Shown here one piece after another: positions 8,432 to 23,269 of a DNA stretch of 60,000 nt. Each line of letters begins with the position of its first letter. Position 1 is the first letter of the stretch. The position numbers and the translations under genes are program-made. Under the pieces are notes generated by a model. That model had not been told where the DNA came from, ran no database searches, and saw nothing but the letters and a program-made list of their open reading frames with translations. The DNA is from Adiantum capillus-veneris (taxonomy: Eukaryota > Streptophyta > Polypodiopsida > Polypodiales > Pteridaceae): the NCBI GenBank assembly GCA_014529385.2, contig CM043959.1, forward strand, positions 89,135,529 to 89,195,528, given 5' to 3'.

Positions 8432-9682
8432 GTGCCCCTTTTTTTTGGCCTCCTAAAGGCCTTACTGAACTATGTGCACTATGGCTATATTGGTGAAGGT
8501 CTTTCAATTTTTATTGGTTGAGAAGTGTCCCTAATGAGGCTTGAAAGTTTGTGAATGAAAAGTAACCGTGGTCTTTTAAATGCTATTTTCTAAAGTTGCA
8601 TTTACCTCTTAAAAATGTATTCATAAGAATTTGATCCATGTAAAAGGTCTTTTTATTTAAGGATTTCATAAAGATTTATTTCATTAATTTATTTTATTAA
8701 TTTTTTTGTTTATTCAATTTATCTTTTCTTATAAGAAACACTCACATTTTTTTATTTTTTTATTTTAACTTCTTTCTCATTTTATTTTGTTTCAAAATGT
8801 TGACATGCAATGGGTATCTTTCACAAGTGGGACCCTTCATAATCTACGAACCATTTGTGATTACATATGTATAATAGATAATAATGTTTTACATTAAAAC
8901 TCAATAAAAATTCCATGTGATTGTAAACACGTATTTAAACTTACTCTCTCTCATCTCTCCTTAACTTAGCAGGACACACCAGAGGGCCCACAGGGGGAGG
9001 TGCTTATCCCTTCCAACGTCCTTAAGACAAACGTTCATCACACAACCCTCAACATCTTCGTTGATTCCCTTTCATAAATATGGGTTTCAAAATTGTAGGT
9101 ACATACCATTGGATATAGAAACACATTGCAAATGAGTAGCAAGAGCTTGAGTTTTTTAGAAAAGCAATTTCCAACCATGAATTGACATTTGGGACCACAA
9201 TTGTCCACCAAACGTAAAATCACTGCCAATAAAGGGTAACTGAAGCTAGAACAAACAAGTGTGAGTGTATTCATGAAAGAGTAAAAGATTGAACAAGAAT
9301 TCTCTTTGTTTTATCAATTACAAAAGCTAATGACTCGATCACTAACCATAATTGGACCCAAAATCTACATTTGGCATCGATTTGCTTTTCTTGATTTATG
9401 TTGGGTGTTATGTATACATTGTGATCGAAGGATATACATTTTGAGTTGACACTCAAAGAAAATCAAAGATCTCATGTTCTTAGTTGAATCAATTGTTAGG
9501 GGAAACAAAAGGGGCTCTATAAATTGCGACTAAGAGCTCTCCTCCATACCCCCATTAAATGGTGATGAAAATCTGGGGTCATTTACCAAGGCTGCTACAT
9601 CCGGTTTCTCCACGTGATGACCACACCCCGTGGCTTCTCTCATCTTCGCTCACGATAAACCAGTTGTAGGCAGTGCAAAAAT

Positions 9683-9684
<2 letters not shown>
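8432..9684. other. AT-rich non-coding stretch
   Basis: I see no gene or complete element. Small open frames on both strands show no family features. It separates the MITE from the gypsy remnant that starts near 9850. Confidence 0.5.

Positions 9685-9740
<56 letters not shown>
9685..9740. repeat. (CT)n microsatellite, about 27 units
   Basis: Uninterrupted CT dinucleotides. Frames through it are low-complexity and not coding. Confidence 0.95.
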
Positions 9741-9741
<1 letters not shown>

Positions 9742-9869
9742 ATAAGATGGGAGAGGACCATGGTGAAGAACTAGGTTATGTAAACCCTCTACTGAGATTG
9801 CCAGCAAGCTGACGTTCCACCTCAATAGCCTACAAATGACTCGTTCTGTAGAGTGATTTACTTACAGGC

Positions 9870-10058
9870 TTATTGTCTGCAACCCACACCTATGCCATGT
9901 TTCACAGTCCGTGTTGACGGCAACCCCAATGGAAAATCTTCTGGGAATATATCCTTGTATTCTATTAAAAAATCTTTTAATTTATTAGCAGCATTTGCTT
10001 GTTTTAGAGAAAGAGAAGTAGCCATAGTTGGAAGCATGCAGCGTTGAGGAATTTTCAT
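9870..10058 (-). pseudogene. Gypsy pol fragment: linker before reverse transcriptase
   Basis: Reads LKDFLIEYKDIFPEDFPLGL followed by PSTRTVKHGIGV. This is the conserved 'llxeyxDvFPxxxPxGLPPxRxxxHxI' segment just upstream of the RT fingers in plant gypsy polyproteins. Coding similarity ends near 9860, where the element is truncated. Confidence 0.65.
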
Positions 10059-10199
10059 TTAAAACATTATCAACATTTGAAAGAAAATGCCACATGAAAT
10101 AACAAAAAAAGAGTTATTCTATTTCACCTTGAGAAGAGAGCTTCATAAGCTTGGTTGTACAAATGAGTGGCAAGGAAGGAACATCCTTCTTCCCCAACA

Positions 10200-10543
10200 A
10201 GAGCATGTGCATGCCTGTGGATTTGAACATCAAATTGTTGTGTGTTCAAGTGATGATTCGAGACCATGTAACCACTCCCAACTAAGGACTGCATCTACCC
10301 AATCCATATTCATGATTTGAAAATTCAAGGATTTGTGATAACCTTGAATCTCCAGAGGTACATCTTTCACTTGAGTATCCCACACCTCACATCATGGTCG
10401 TTAATCATGGCTACCGTGTAACAGTGGGAACTCAGAGTCTTGGGCAATTGGAGCCGTTTCACTAACTTATAGTTAATGAAATTGTGCAAAGCACCATTGT
10501 CCACCAAGATTTTCACCTTGTGACCTCACTTGTACACTACTTC
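10200..10543 (-). pseudogene. Gypsy protease domain
   Basis: The minus strand reads VKILVDNGALHNFINYKLVK, a retropepsin active-site block with DNG in place of the usual DSG, followed by MDWVDAVLSWEWLHGL. The latter matches the (M)DWL-x-DAVLGWEWLHGLG block that ends this region in plant gypsy elements. Several stops interrupt it. The upstream end is cut by the nested element at the duplicated ACTTC. Confidence 0.65.
10539..10543. repeat. Target-site duplication ACTTC (left copy)
   Basis: Repeated exactly at 15344-15348. Fixes the ends of the nested element. Confidence 0.85.
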
Positions 10544-10717
10544 TGTCAGGACAAGGGTCCCACGGGGCAAGGCCCAACCTAGGGGGTCAGGGACTTAGGC
10601 CGAGGGCCGGCTGGACCAATGCGGACTGGGGATCCGCTTAGGGCAAGTGCTAGCAGCTAGCCTATATAAGGGGCGGTAGGGAGGAGGATCCCAGGTCCAG
10701 TTACCCTAGGTCTTATA
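10544..10717 (+). repeat. 5' LTR, 174 bp
   Basis: Starts TGTCAGGACAAGG and ends GGTCTTATA. It contains a TATA box (CTATATAAGG near 10660). It differs from the 3' LTR at about a dozen positions (roughly 6-7 percent), so the insertion is not recent. Confidence 0.85.
10660..10669 (+). promoter_or_regulatory. LTR TATA box
   Basis: CCTATATAAGG in the 5' LTR, conserved in the 3' LTR near 15288, placed about 50 bases before the LTR end. Confidence 0.6.
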
Positions 10718-10718
10718 T

Positions 10719-10730
10719 TGGTATCAGAGC
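10719..10730 (+). other. Primer-binding site, perfect tRNA-Met type
   Basis: TGGTATCAGAGC starts immediately after the 5' LTR and matches the initiator tRNA-Met 3' end. Confidence 0.85.
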
Positions 10731-10780
10731 CAGGGGGAGGGAGGAGCTATGGAGGAGGAGGAAGCCTTGCACGGATGCAT

Positions 10781-15152
<4,372 letters not shown>

Positions 15153-15169
15153 CCTTAAGGGGGGAGTAA
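15153..15169 (+). other. Polypurine tract
   Basis: TTAAGGGGGGAGTAA directly before the 3' LTR start. Confidence 0.75.
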
Positions 15170-15343
15170 TGTCAGGACAAGGGTCCTACAGGGCAAGGCC
15201 CAACCTAGGGGGTCAGGGACCTAGGCCAAGGACTGGCTGGACCAGTGCGGACTGGGGATCCGCTTAAGGCAAGTGCTAGGAGCTAGCCTATATAAGGGGC
15301 GGTAGGGAGGAGGATCCCAGGTCCAACTACCCTAGGTCTTATA
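15170..15343 (+). repeat. 3' LTR, 174 bp
   Basis: Same length and ends as 10544-10717, with the TATA box conserved. Followed by ACTTC. Confidence 0.85.
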
Positions 15344-16517
15344 ACTTCGGTGTGTTTTACCTCCACATTGGAGAAATGTGAGGAGGACTCAAGAGGCAGG
15401 AGTTGCACCATGTGCATCGCTTTTCCCTTACCTTGGACATTAGATTTCCCCTTGGGACAATCCTTTTTTATGTGTCCACTCCCTAAACATGTAAAACATA
15501 ATTTTTCTTTTTTAGCCTTCTCAAACTCTTCACTAGGACGGAGGCCCCGATACCCCTTGGTCTTCTTGGATGCCTCAGATGCAACTACTATAAACTTTCT
15601 TTTATTGTGTCCATGTTTTGTGCGTGCATTTGCATGTGCAGTGTCAGACACCTGAGTGTTATGCAATGCTTTCTCATCAAGATCGTTTTGTATACGCGCT
15701 TTCACTATGGCCTTCTCAAATGTCTTGGGGTCCTGGGTTTTGACATGCTTCTTAAGCTCTGGTGTCAACCCACATATAAACCCACACACTTGCTAAAAGG
15801 TATCCAAACCCTCTGACTTGTGGATTATATCACGATAGTGTAAGTGTCTTATGTTGACGCATAGAGCAGTTATCATAGGTAGACCAATTTCTATCCGCTT
15901 CATTTGTGGGTAAAAATTCTTTTTTGAACATAATCTCAAAGGTTGTCCAAGTCTGTGGTATGATTCCTTTCTCCCTTGAGAGACATCCACCATTTGTAGG
16001 CATTGCCTTCTAAAGTAAGACTAATTTGTAGTGCCTTGATTGCATTTGGAGCGTGTAAAATCCCATCTCATTTGCTCAGGAATATATTCACAGAATTTTT
16101 GTGTGTTCCATTTTCTCTCCCGTAAAAATCAATGGCTTAGTATTCTTTAACAAGTCATCAACCTCTTTGAGAGAGAAGGTGCAATCCTCCAAATTGGAGC
16201 CTTGCTCCTAAAGACCTTGTGTGCTCTTGTCGGGTACGAGGGATGACATTCTCATTAAACTTTGCAAAATTAGACTCTAAGACAATCATGCGTGTTGCTA
16301 GTGCTCTAAACTATTGGATGTCAAGAGGTTTGTAGCTATCATCCGACCCTGTTGTTGTGTGGGTACCCTCCATGAGAGTAACTAACCACGAGGCAGCACC
16401 CGATGAAATTTGTGCAGGATTTTCAAAATCAAACATATGATTCATATCAATGTTTGAATACATGGTGATTTTGTGTTGTGCTAGCAAGATAAAAGTGTAC
16501 CTTAGAGAAAATTGCAC
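15344..16517 (-). pseudogene. Gypsy gag with CCHC zinc knuckle
   Basis: The segment 15344-15789 reads FICGLTPELKKHVKTQDPKT, then a Lys-rich stretch and CFTCLGSGHIKKDCPKGK, a complete CX2CX4HX4C knuckle that binds genomic RNA. It ends EVKHTEV at the nested insertion, and the protease follows at 10543 and below. Upstream pieces at 15793-15993 and 16311-16517 are in other frames and are separated by stops. The start is not determinable. Confidence 0.7.
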
Positions 16518-17315
16518 GTCGAGACGGACCGTGCCCTACTATGAAGTGAATTATCCTTGCTAATTCAATACCATCAATTTGTAGACAATCATCGATGGCA
16601 ACCGCAAACTGTAAAAATTTCACCCAAGCACTAACTTTGCTGGGTGGAACTTTCGTTTAGAATAGACCTTGTTAAATCCACCATTTAGAGACTATCATCT
16701 CATAGATTGCAATAAGGTGTGGCTAGCAGTGACCCAATTGAACGGTGGAGCTCATAGTAGACATCATTTTTGCCAATCAAAAGAGGATGCACAAACAACA
16801 ATATTGAAAGATATATGCTTTGAAACTCTTGGAAGTTTTTGATTTTTTTGGAATTTGTAGAGATTCAGTACTTTTGAAATTCAGATTTAGTACTCACTTT
16901 CTGTAGCTTGCCTCTTTTTCTCCCTAACTTTATATCTGAGGAGAAGGCCGGGGGGGGGGGGGGGAATGGCCCTAGGCAGCCTCCCTTTAATTTTTCTTTA
17001 ACGTTGAAAGGGAAACCCTAATGTTGGTTGGGCGCCCCAAGTGGGAAAAGGCGGTTTATGGCGCTAGCATGCAGGGAGAAAAAGAGAGATGTAGATCTTG
17101 CTACTAACCGCGAGTGGAGATGTTACTATGTCAAAATATCTCCCCCTCAACGGCGCAAGCCCAACAAGCCCAAGAGTACGAGCGTTTACTGTGGGCAACC
17201 GACGATCCTTTCTCCTGTTAAGCCGGCTTGCACACACCCTCCTTGGCCCTCTTCACGACAACATGCAAACTTTTTTCTACAAAAACCATGCCCTTGCACT
17301 AGCAAAATTATCTCT
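16518..17315 (-). other. Leader region of the gypsy element; poly-G run
   Basis: It lies between gag and the primer-binding site and has no convincing frame. It contains a run of 15 G at 16950-16964. Confidence 0.5.
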
Positions 17316-17327
17316 AGCTTTGATACC
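17316..17327 (-). other. Primer-binding site (one mismatch)
   Basis: TGGTATCAAAGC on the minus strand, tRNA-Met type with one mismatch. The LTR begins TGTGACACC two bases away. Confidence 0.65.
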
Positions 17328-17329
17328 AT

Positions 17330-17647
17330 TGTGACACCACAGGAGATCTGAATGCAAACTCTCCACCCAACAATAGCGTCTTATGATATTTTTTGGCCTT
17401 CTATGGCTTCATGCAGCACATACAAAGAAAAAATCCACAATTCACCAAAACATAAAATCATCAAATAATTTACTCAAAACTTTGATTTCAGTGTTTCAAG
17501 AGTCATTCTTAAGATTTTGAGGTATTTTGGAGCTTCTCATCCCATCACATTTTACATCAACAATAATCTTCAACGAATTTGTAACCATTTTCTATATGTT
17601 TTGAAGCAAAATGATCAAAAGGTAAGGGCTATTGTGTTTTCAAATCC
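17330..17647 (-). mobile_element. 5' LTR fragment of the gypsy element
   Basis: Begins TGTGACACCACAGG next to the primer-binding site. It is cut at 17647, where an unrelated LTR begins TGTCATAAAA. No partner LTR is present in the window. Confidence 0.55.
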
Positions 17648-19095
17648 TGTCATAAAATATAATCTCTAACTTTACCAAGTGATTTTCTCATATTAAACTG
17701 ATCATTTAATGTGGGAGAATAAACGGGAACAAGAGTTATAATAGAGCCATGTGCTTCTAGACCTATCTCAACACGGGACCAAAAGGAGATGGTCTATCAA
17801 AGAGCAATGTACAATAAGTGCTTCTAGACTTCCCTCAACAGGGGACCAAGGGGAGATGTGGCTACATCTCAATAGGGGTCCAAAAGGAGGTAGTCTATCA
17901 AAGAGCAATGTGCATATAATGGAGCTGAAAAGACATTAGGTTTAGCTTCATTAAAGACCTCCAATGGTTACTATTAAAAGCTCTTTGACCTTAGGCCAGT
18001 TAGGGCTGAGCTTGAGGTGGGAACCTGACCTAAGCTTGAGGTGCTTGTCGTGCTTGATGACTAAGGTGCGTGCTTGATGACTAAGGTGCTTGAGGTGCAT
18101 GTCGTGCTTGATGACTAAGGTGCTTGTCATGCTTGATGACTAAGGTACTTGAGGTGCTTATCATACTTAATGAGGAAGGTGCTTGAGAAGCTTCCCATGC
18201 TTGGGGGGTAAGGTGCTTGAGTCAAAAAGAGACCCTACAAACTTAATGAGGAAGGTGCTTGAGAAGCTTCCCATGCTTTGGGGGTAAGGTGCTTGAGAAG
18301 CTTCCTATGCATGAAAATCCCAAAGTTAGGGGAATCTTTGACTTAACCTTCCACTCACCCAAAGGGCACCCCTTTTCTTCAAAGGACACATGGGACACAT
18401 GTTAGACTCTCCCTAAGCTTAACCACATGGTGTGCTTGAATGCTATTGGTTGGGCTAAAGAGGGATCCAATGAGCTTCTAATTCCACCCAACAAATATCT
18501 AGATATTTTCAAGCTCTCTCTCTCTAAGGGGTAAGGAGGACACTTGTCCAAAGACTACCCATGTACTTGAACGCATGTTGCATGTGATTGGCTAGGGGGG
18601 AGAGGGGTCCAATGAGCTTGAAGCTGTGGAAAGGTTAGAAATCGCCCCAAGCAAGCAAGAGGGGTGTTGGGGGGGGTATACACCACACACACACATTCAT
18701 TTTGTGGATCATTTTCACTTGGTGAAAGTAGAGGAACTCCACCTTCTTCTCCAAGTTTGTGAGAAGTAAGAGCCTACACCAACACTCTTGGCTATGGAAT
18801 GTAAATCCAACCAAGAGCCATGCTTCAATGCTTAAGCTTGCCATCTTCATTACTATGCTATTATGTATGCTAGCAAGAAGATTGATGATAAGTGAGGAAC
18901 TATTTCTTTCTCCTATGGAATGTTTCTTCTTCCTCTTCCCTACCCTCATTCACCCCTAGCTTTCTCCACCTTCAAAGGTGTTTGGGGCCTTGGGATTGAG
19001 GCTTAGGATAGTTAATGCTTTCTACAAAATTTATGTTATGTTTGTGATGCATGAAGCTTTCCATCTTCATTGCATCACCTAGGTCACAAGGAAAT
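17648..19095 (+). mobile_element. Long LTR, family shared with 29306-29683 and 34812-36505
   Basis: Starts TGTCATAAAAT and shares, in order, CTCATATTAAA(C/T)TGATCA, AATGTGGGAGAATAAA, the CTTGAGGTGC repeat block, a TTGGCTAGG segment, CTTAAGCTTGCCATCT and GATGCATGAAGCTTTCCATC with the minus-strand LTR at 34812-36505. The shared part ends near 19093 after CACCTAGGTCACAAGGA; the last 290 or so bases of the other copy are absent. It is truncated against the Tat-like element to its right. No internal region of its own family is attached. Confidence 0.7.
18018..18320. repeat. Tandem repeats of a GGTGCTTGAGGTGC(A/T)TG motif in the LTR
   Basis: A dozen or so imperfect units built from GTGCTTGATGACTAAGGTGC and GAGAAGCTTCCCATGCTT. 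An equivalent but differently arranged block lies at 36060-36215 in the related LTR. Confidence 0.7.
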
Positions 19096-19129
19096 GATAG
19101 CGCCTTGCTATTGGGCTATTAGCCTCCTC

Positions 19130-19269
19130 TCACCCATAGTTTGGCGCTCATGGCAGGTATTGCACCAATAGTGTACATCGCGTACTATCGACGACCACCA
19201 AAAAGTTGCGCTCAAGATTCGAAACAAAACTCGGTCTTTACCCTGATGTCCACTTTCCTCATGACATTG
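19130..19269 (-). pseudogene. Integrase zinc-binding (HHCC) domain fragment
   Basis: Directly after a stop, the frame continues CHEESGHQGKDRVLFRIL, then TFWW and CNTCHERQ. The H-x-H and C-x2-C pairs match the integrase N-terminal zinc domain. The catalytic core is missing because the element is truncated near 19100. Confidence 0.65.
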
Positions 19270-19980
19270 TTACAGCACCATATCAATCTCTTCTTGGTAA
19301 AGCACCCTTTGCATCACTTCATCCCATCCAAAGATCATAAGATCCTCCCCAAATAATGTAAACTTGTGGGACTTCTGCACTATCCTCCACTTATGTAGCT
19401 TGAACAACCTTTCTGAACACTGACTGGTGCTCAAAAAGTCTTCAATCTCTTTTAAGGTCTCACAACCAGCATAGGTGGCTGGGGCTACATATACACCTGC
19501 AACCTGCACTTGCACCTTGCTCCTTGAAAGATAATCTGCTTCTTGGTTCTGCTCGCTTCTAACATGCTTGTACTGAACCTCTTCAAAAAACTTTAACAAC
19601 TTCTTAATGGCATAGAACCAATGATTTAATGAATCCCATTTCACCTGCCATTGGCCCAACCATTTCTGGATGACTAATAGTGCATCACCTTTCACCACTA
19701 ACCTAGAGATGCCAAATTCCATGCACCACTTCAAACCTAAATGGAGGGTGAGATACTCCGCCTCATTATTGGTGTGAACATTCTCCAAGTCATAGGCATT
19801 CGAAAAGATCACCTTGTTGTGTAAATCGCGTATCACCACACCTCCAACTGCCTTCTGTATTACCCTTCTATATGCTCCATAAAACCACATGGTAAAAGCT
19901 CCCACTAAATCAGGTTCCTCTTTGGTTTCATTCCGCACCACCCTGGGATAGATTGGCAAATCAACGACCTTGTTGACCAA
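19270..19980 (-). pseudogene. Second (plant-type) RNase H of the Tat-like element
   Basis: The frame reads FYGAYRRVIQKAVGGVVIRD, NNEAEYLTLHLGLKWCMEFG, LVVKGDALLVIQKWLG and ends EQNQEADYLSRS. This is the RNase H-like fold of the RVT_3 type: first acidic position replaced (FYGA for DGA), NxEAEY Glu, KGD Asp and the final AD-LS. This extra RNase H lies between the ordinary RNase H and integrase in Tat elements. Loss of the first catalytic Asp suggests decay. About 236 residues are open, making it the best-preserved part. Confidence 0.75.
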
Positions 19981-20200
19981 AATATTTGCTAGGTGAGATC
20001 GATTCGTATGGTCAATTTTGAATTCAAACTTGAATTCCTATAGCTCTACCATCCACTTCATGATCCGCTTACCTTGCTTCAAATGTGATCATTCCAACAA
20101 TAAATTGTTAGCCGTTAGTACATAAAACGTTTGCACAATGAGATACACCTTGACTTCCTGTAGGAAAAAACCAAGGCCATGCCCACTGCTCTGCTTCTGT

Positions 20201-20428
20201 TTAGGTCGCCTCTCCCACGCTTATCACCCTGCTTTTAAAATAGATAGGCTTATAGCTCCTTCCCACTTTCTGCAATAGTACTATCCCAATGGCTATCGTT
20301 CCCACCGTCATAGCAACATAAAAATAATCTTCATGATTGGGAGGACACACCGTTGGTCGCTGACACAAGATTTCCTTTACCCTATCAAAAGCTTCTTGAG
20401 CTTCTCCATGCCATTCAAAACCATGCAC
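20201..20428 (-). pseudogene. First RNase H / RT connection domain
   Basis: Reads FEWHGEAQEAFDRVKEILCQ and later IGIVLLQKVGRSYKPIYFKS. This is the FxW-x-CQxAFxxLK block and the start of the gypsy RNase H fold. The catalytic DAS motif is altered to AMTVGT. The frame ends soon after. Confidence 0.6.
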
Positions 20429-20568
20429 CTATTGGGCCTTCTTTTGAAGGGGTATACATACTGAGACAACAAACAAAAAAACCACGACAAATACTTCAAT
20501 TTGTGCCCAAAGCATGCCAAACCTTGAGCATTGGAAGGAGGCTTCATCAGAACAAGAGCCTTTACTTT

Positions 20569-21408
20569 CTATGTAACTGCTTCAATTCCATTTTTCAACA
20601 TGACATGGCCCAACAATGATGCTCGGGGTTGTGCTAATCTGCACTTCTTGGGGTTCAACTGCCCTCCTTCATCAAGCCTTTGGAAGCATAGACACAATTT
20701 TGACAAATTCTCCAGCCTAGAGCTATAGCACCCTATGTCATCAATGAAAACCCTGACGAACTTGCCCAATTAGGGACCAATACCCTATTTATCCAATCCT
20801 AAAAAGTGGCGTAGGCATTTACCAACCCAAACGGCATTCTACGATAGGCAGAACACTCCCATGGAGATATACATGTCGTCTTGACCTGATCCTTAAGAGC
20901 AATCCCTATTTGAAAGTAGCCTAAGAATCCATCCATGATGATTTGAATACCTTTCATGGCCAGCCATCTAATTTAAAATCTCGTCATGAAATGGCAAGGC
21001 GTAGTGATTTCTCTTGGTCGCCACATTCAAAGGCTTATAGTTGACACACACCCGCCATTTCCCATTTTTCTTAGGATTAATCACCACCGAAGAAACGCAC
21101 CCTAGCTCCTTCACGAGGTATATAATACTTGCATCTAGCAATTGATTGATCTCCTCCCAAAGGGCTTCCTTTTGAATTTCACCCAATCTCCTTAGCTTCC
21201 GTGCCTTAGGCTTGTATCCTTCCTTGAGGATTATTTTGTGCTCAACACCCTTGGCTCCTCGCAAATCCTTATACTCTGTCGCAAATAGATTTGGAAAGGA
21301 AGCATATAGCTTTCCTTCTCCTGCTTGGTCAAGTCTCCACTTAGCAGATTGACCACTTCTTTCGTACCTATAGCATGCACTTATGGTTGCACCTTCTCTT
21401 TCACACAA
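20569..21408 (-). pseudogene. Reverse transcriptase of the Tat-like element
   Basis: The N-terminal part (21408-20968) carries EIQKEALWEEINQLLDASII, VVINPKKNGKWRVCVNYKPL and ATKRNHYALPFHDEIL, covering RT motifs 1-2. A second piece (20769-20569) has VFIDDIGCYS, the YxDD active site as FIDD, then LNPKKCRLAQ. The segment between is broken by stops. Function is lost. Confidence 0.75.
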
Positions 21409-22087
21409 GATTCTTCCACAGTGACCCCAAACAAGTCAGCATCTATCTTGAGCATATCTTCCTCACTTTCTTCTTCCTCAGTATCTGTATAGCCTTCATC
21501 ATAGGCCGTTTTAGTCTCGTACTCATAGTTAGTGGTGTTGCCCTCGTCTCTTGCCGCCATAAGGTTGAAACGGGTTTCCTTAGTCTTTAGGTCTAGCACC
21601 ACCTGTCCTCTTTTGTCTTTATCAGGCAAGGTAAACACCTTGCTTTGCCAATCCTGTTTGGCATCTTTTGCCAACAACCACGGCCTACCCAAGACGATTG
21701 GATAAGAATTATCATCTGCTTTTGTCGCAAAAAGTCAATTAGTCACTCAATGCCCATAACTTTCACTCATACATCCTGGGCCACGGCCAAACACCTAGCT
21801 TGAGCATGGTTAGCCATCCTTATGTGTACATTTGACTTGGATATCTCCTTAGCACATGTTTCCCTCATTGTAGTTTCCATCATGATGCAAACATGTGCTT
21901 CACCATCTATATAGACTTGAACCTGCATCCTTTTCTTGATGACAACATCCACCAAAGGAATAACACCCGCCACGCTACCTACCATGAGTGCCATATTTTG
22001 TAATGCTTGCACATTGCCCTCAGTTTTTGGTAGCCTTGTGCTCACACTTGTAAACCATTGCCTCCTTAGTTTAGGATTCAAAGCCAA
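21381..22087 (-). pseudogene. Protease-region fragments of the Tat-like element
   Basis: The first frame (22087-21767) contains ALQNMALMVGSVAGVIPLVD. The second (21692-21381) begins MGRPWLLAKDAKQDW, the (L)GRPWL motif that closes plant gypsy retropepsins, followed by an acidic linker EEEESEED. The catalytic D(S/T)G is not preserved in a readable frame. Protease is upstream of RT, the standard order. Confidence 0.55.
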
Positions 22088-22550
22088 GAGCTAACCAAAA
22101 GTTATGTCAGCCTTTTTGTTCTGCACATCACTTACCAAATCATATTCGGGGTAGCCGTACCCTAATTGAAAGTTTGCTTGCTTGATCTTATGACGCATTC
22201 TCTTCTTGCTAGTTTTCGATTTCTCCCTACCCTCATACACTTTGTCTGTGCCTTTACCGGCTCTAGTTTCCTGCTAGGTTTCGATTTCTCTTTCCATTCT
22301 TGCCCTTTTATCAACATCTTGCTTATCCACACCAATGATGTTCACTCAAGGGACTTCACCACCATCCAGAGGGACCAGTTACACTGGATGCTCAAACACC
22401 TTCTCTCTCAGGCCATTAAGTTGTGCTTGACCTCTCCGTCTACCAAGCAACGGGTAGATACCACCTCTTTTCCTCAACAAATGAGGACAGTTTGGCACAT
22501 AATGCCCTTGTTCACCACAATTATATCACCTTCTAGGCACCGGCCTTGCA

Positions 22551-23000
22551 CTACCTCTTGCTCCTCTCAGTTGTCCCCTGTTCATTACACTCAACCATAG
22601 CTCTTGCATGTGCTTCTATATATCCTAAACCGTACGTACCCACTATTGTGGAAAAGCAGTCGCACACTATTCCCTTGATTTTTGGCTTGAGCTGACTCTC
22701 AAGGACTTTGTGATTGAGCAGGTGCCATCGCTTCATCATCCATCTCAATTGGAGATGCTTCCCTATGAAAAACATGTAAAAGTATTGTCTGTAGAGCTAG
22801 CCATGCCTGTCTTGGCTCCATATCCAAAGCTGCAAACCACAGTTTAGCCTTTTTGTGCATCACCAATGGGAAGGTTTGCACCTTGCTGTCCTCATTGGGC
22901 ATTATCAAAGAGAACATGTACAATTCAAAATCTGCAAGCCATTCATCAAGATTCTCCTCACCTGTAGAAATCTTAGCATAGATTCATGACGCCATCTTTA
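22551..23000 (-). pseudogene. Gag fragment of the Tat-like element
   Basis: Reads KAKLWFAALDMEPRQAWLAL and LHVFHREASPIEMDDEAMA, resembling the retrotransposon gag helix (A-x-WF-x-L-x-W-L-x-F). Frames are broken. Right of about 23000 coding resemblance stops. Confidence 0.55.
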
Positions 23001-23042
23001 CTAGTACGGAAACGAATTGCAGTGTTTAGGCCTCACTAACAG

Positions 23043-23160
23043 TGTGGATGCAAGGAGAGAAATAGAGCTCAAGGTAAAGATCGAGACACTGGATGGTTTG
23101 GGTTTTCCTCATAGTGAGGACACCCCCACTGCTGTTGATATTGACATAACCTGTCTTCAT
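23043..23160 (+). pseudogene. Candidate exon upstream of the FCP1-like pseudogene
   Basis: Between a CTAACAG acceptor (ending 23042) and a GTAAGT donor (from 23161) lies an open 39-codon frame: VDARREIELKVKIETLDGLG and then FPHSEDTPTAVDIDITCLH. Composition and splice sites suggest a real exon. It is not a recognised domain. The reading phase does not join simply to the next candidate exon, so linkage to the FCP1-like gene is a proximity inference. Confidence 0.35.
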
Positions 23161-23269
23161 GTAAGTGCCGATGGTTTTTGTGATTGAGCCTTATGCTTTG
23201 AATATGTGCACAACTATCCTATGTACTTACCATGCCTCTCTTTTGATTGGTTTGTAGTGGGTATGGTGT

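Larger units (their letters stand above)
19130..23000 (-). mobile_element. Decayed Tat-like Ty3/gypsy element with second RNase H
   Basis: Minus-strand order is gag (about 23000-22550), protease region (22090-21380), RT (21408-20569), RNase H (20428-20201), a second plant-type RNase H (19980-19270) and the start of integrase (19270-19130). An added RNase H after the first is the hallmark of the Tat lineage of plant gypsy elements. Both LTRs, the leader and most of integrase are missing, and every domain carries stops or frameshifts. Confidence 0.75.
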
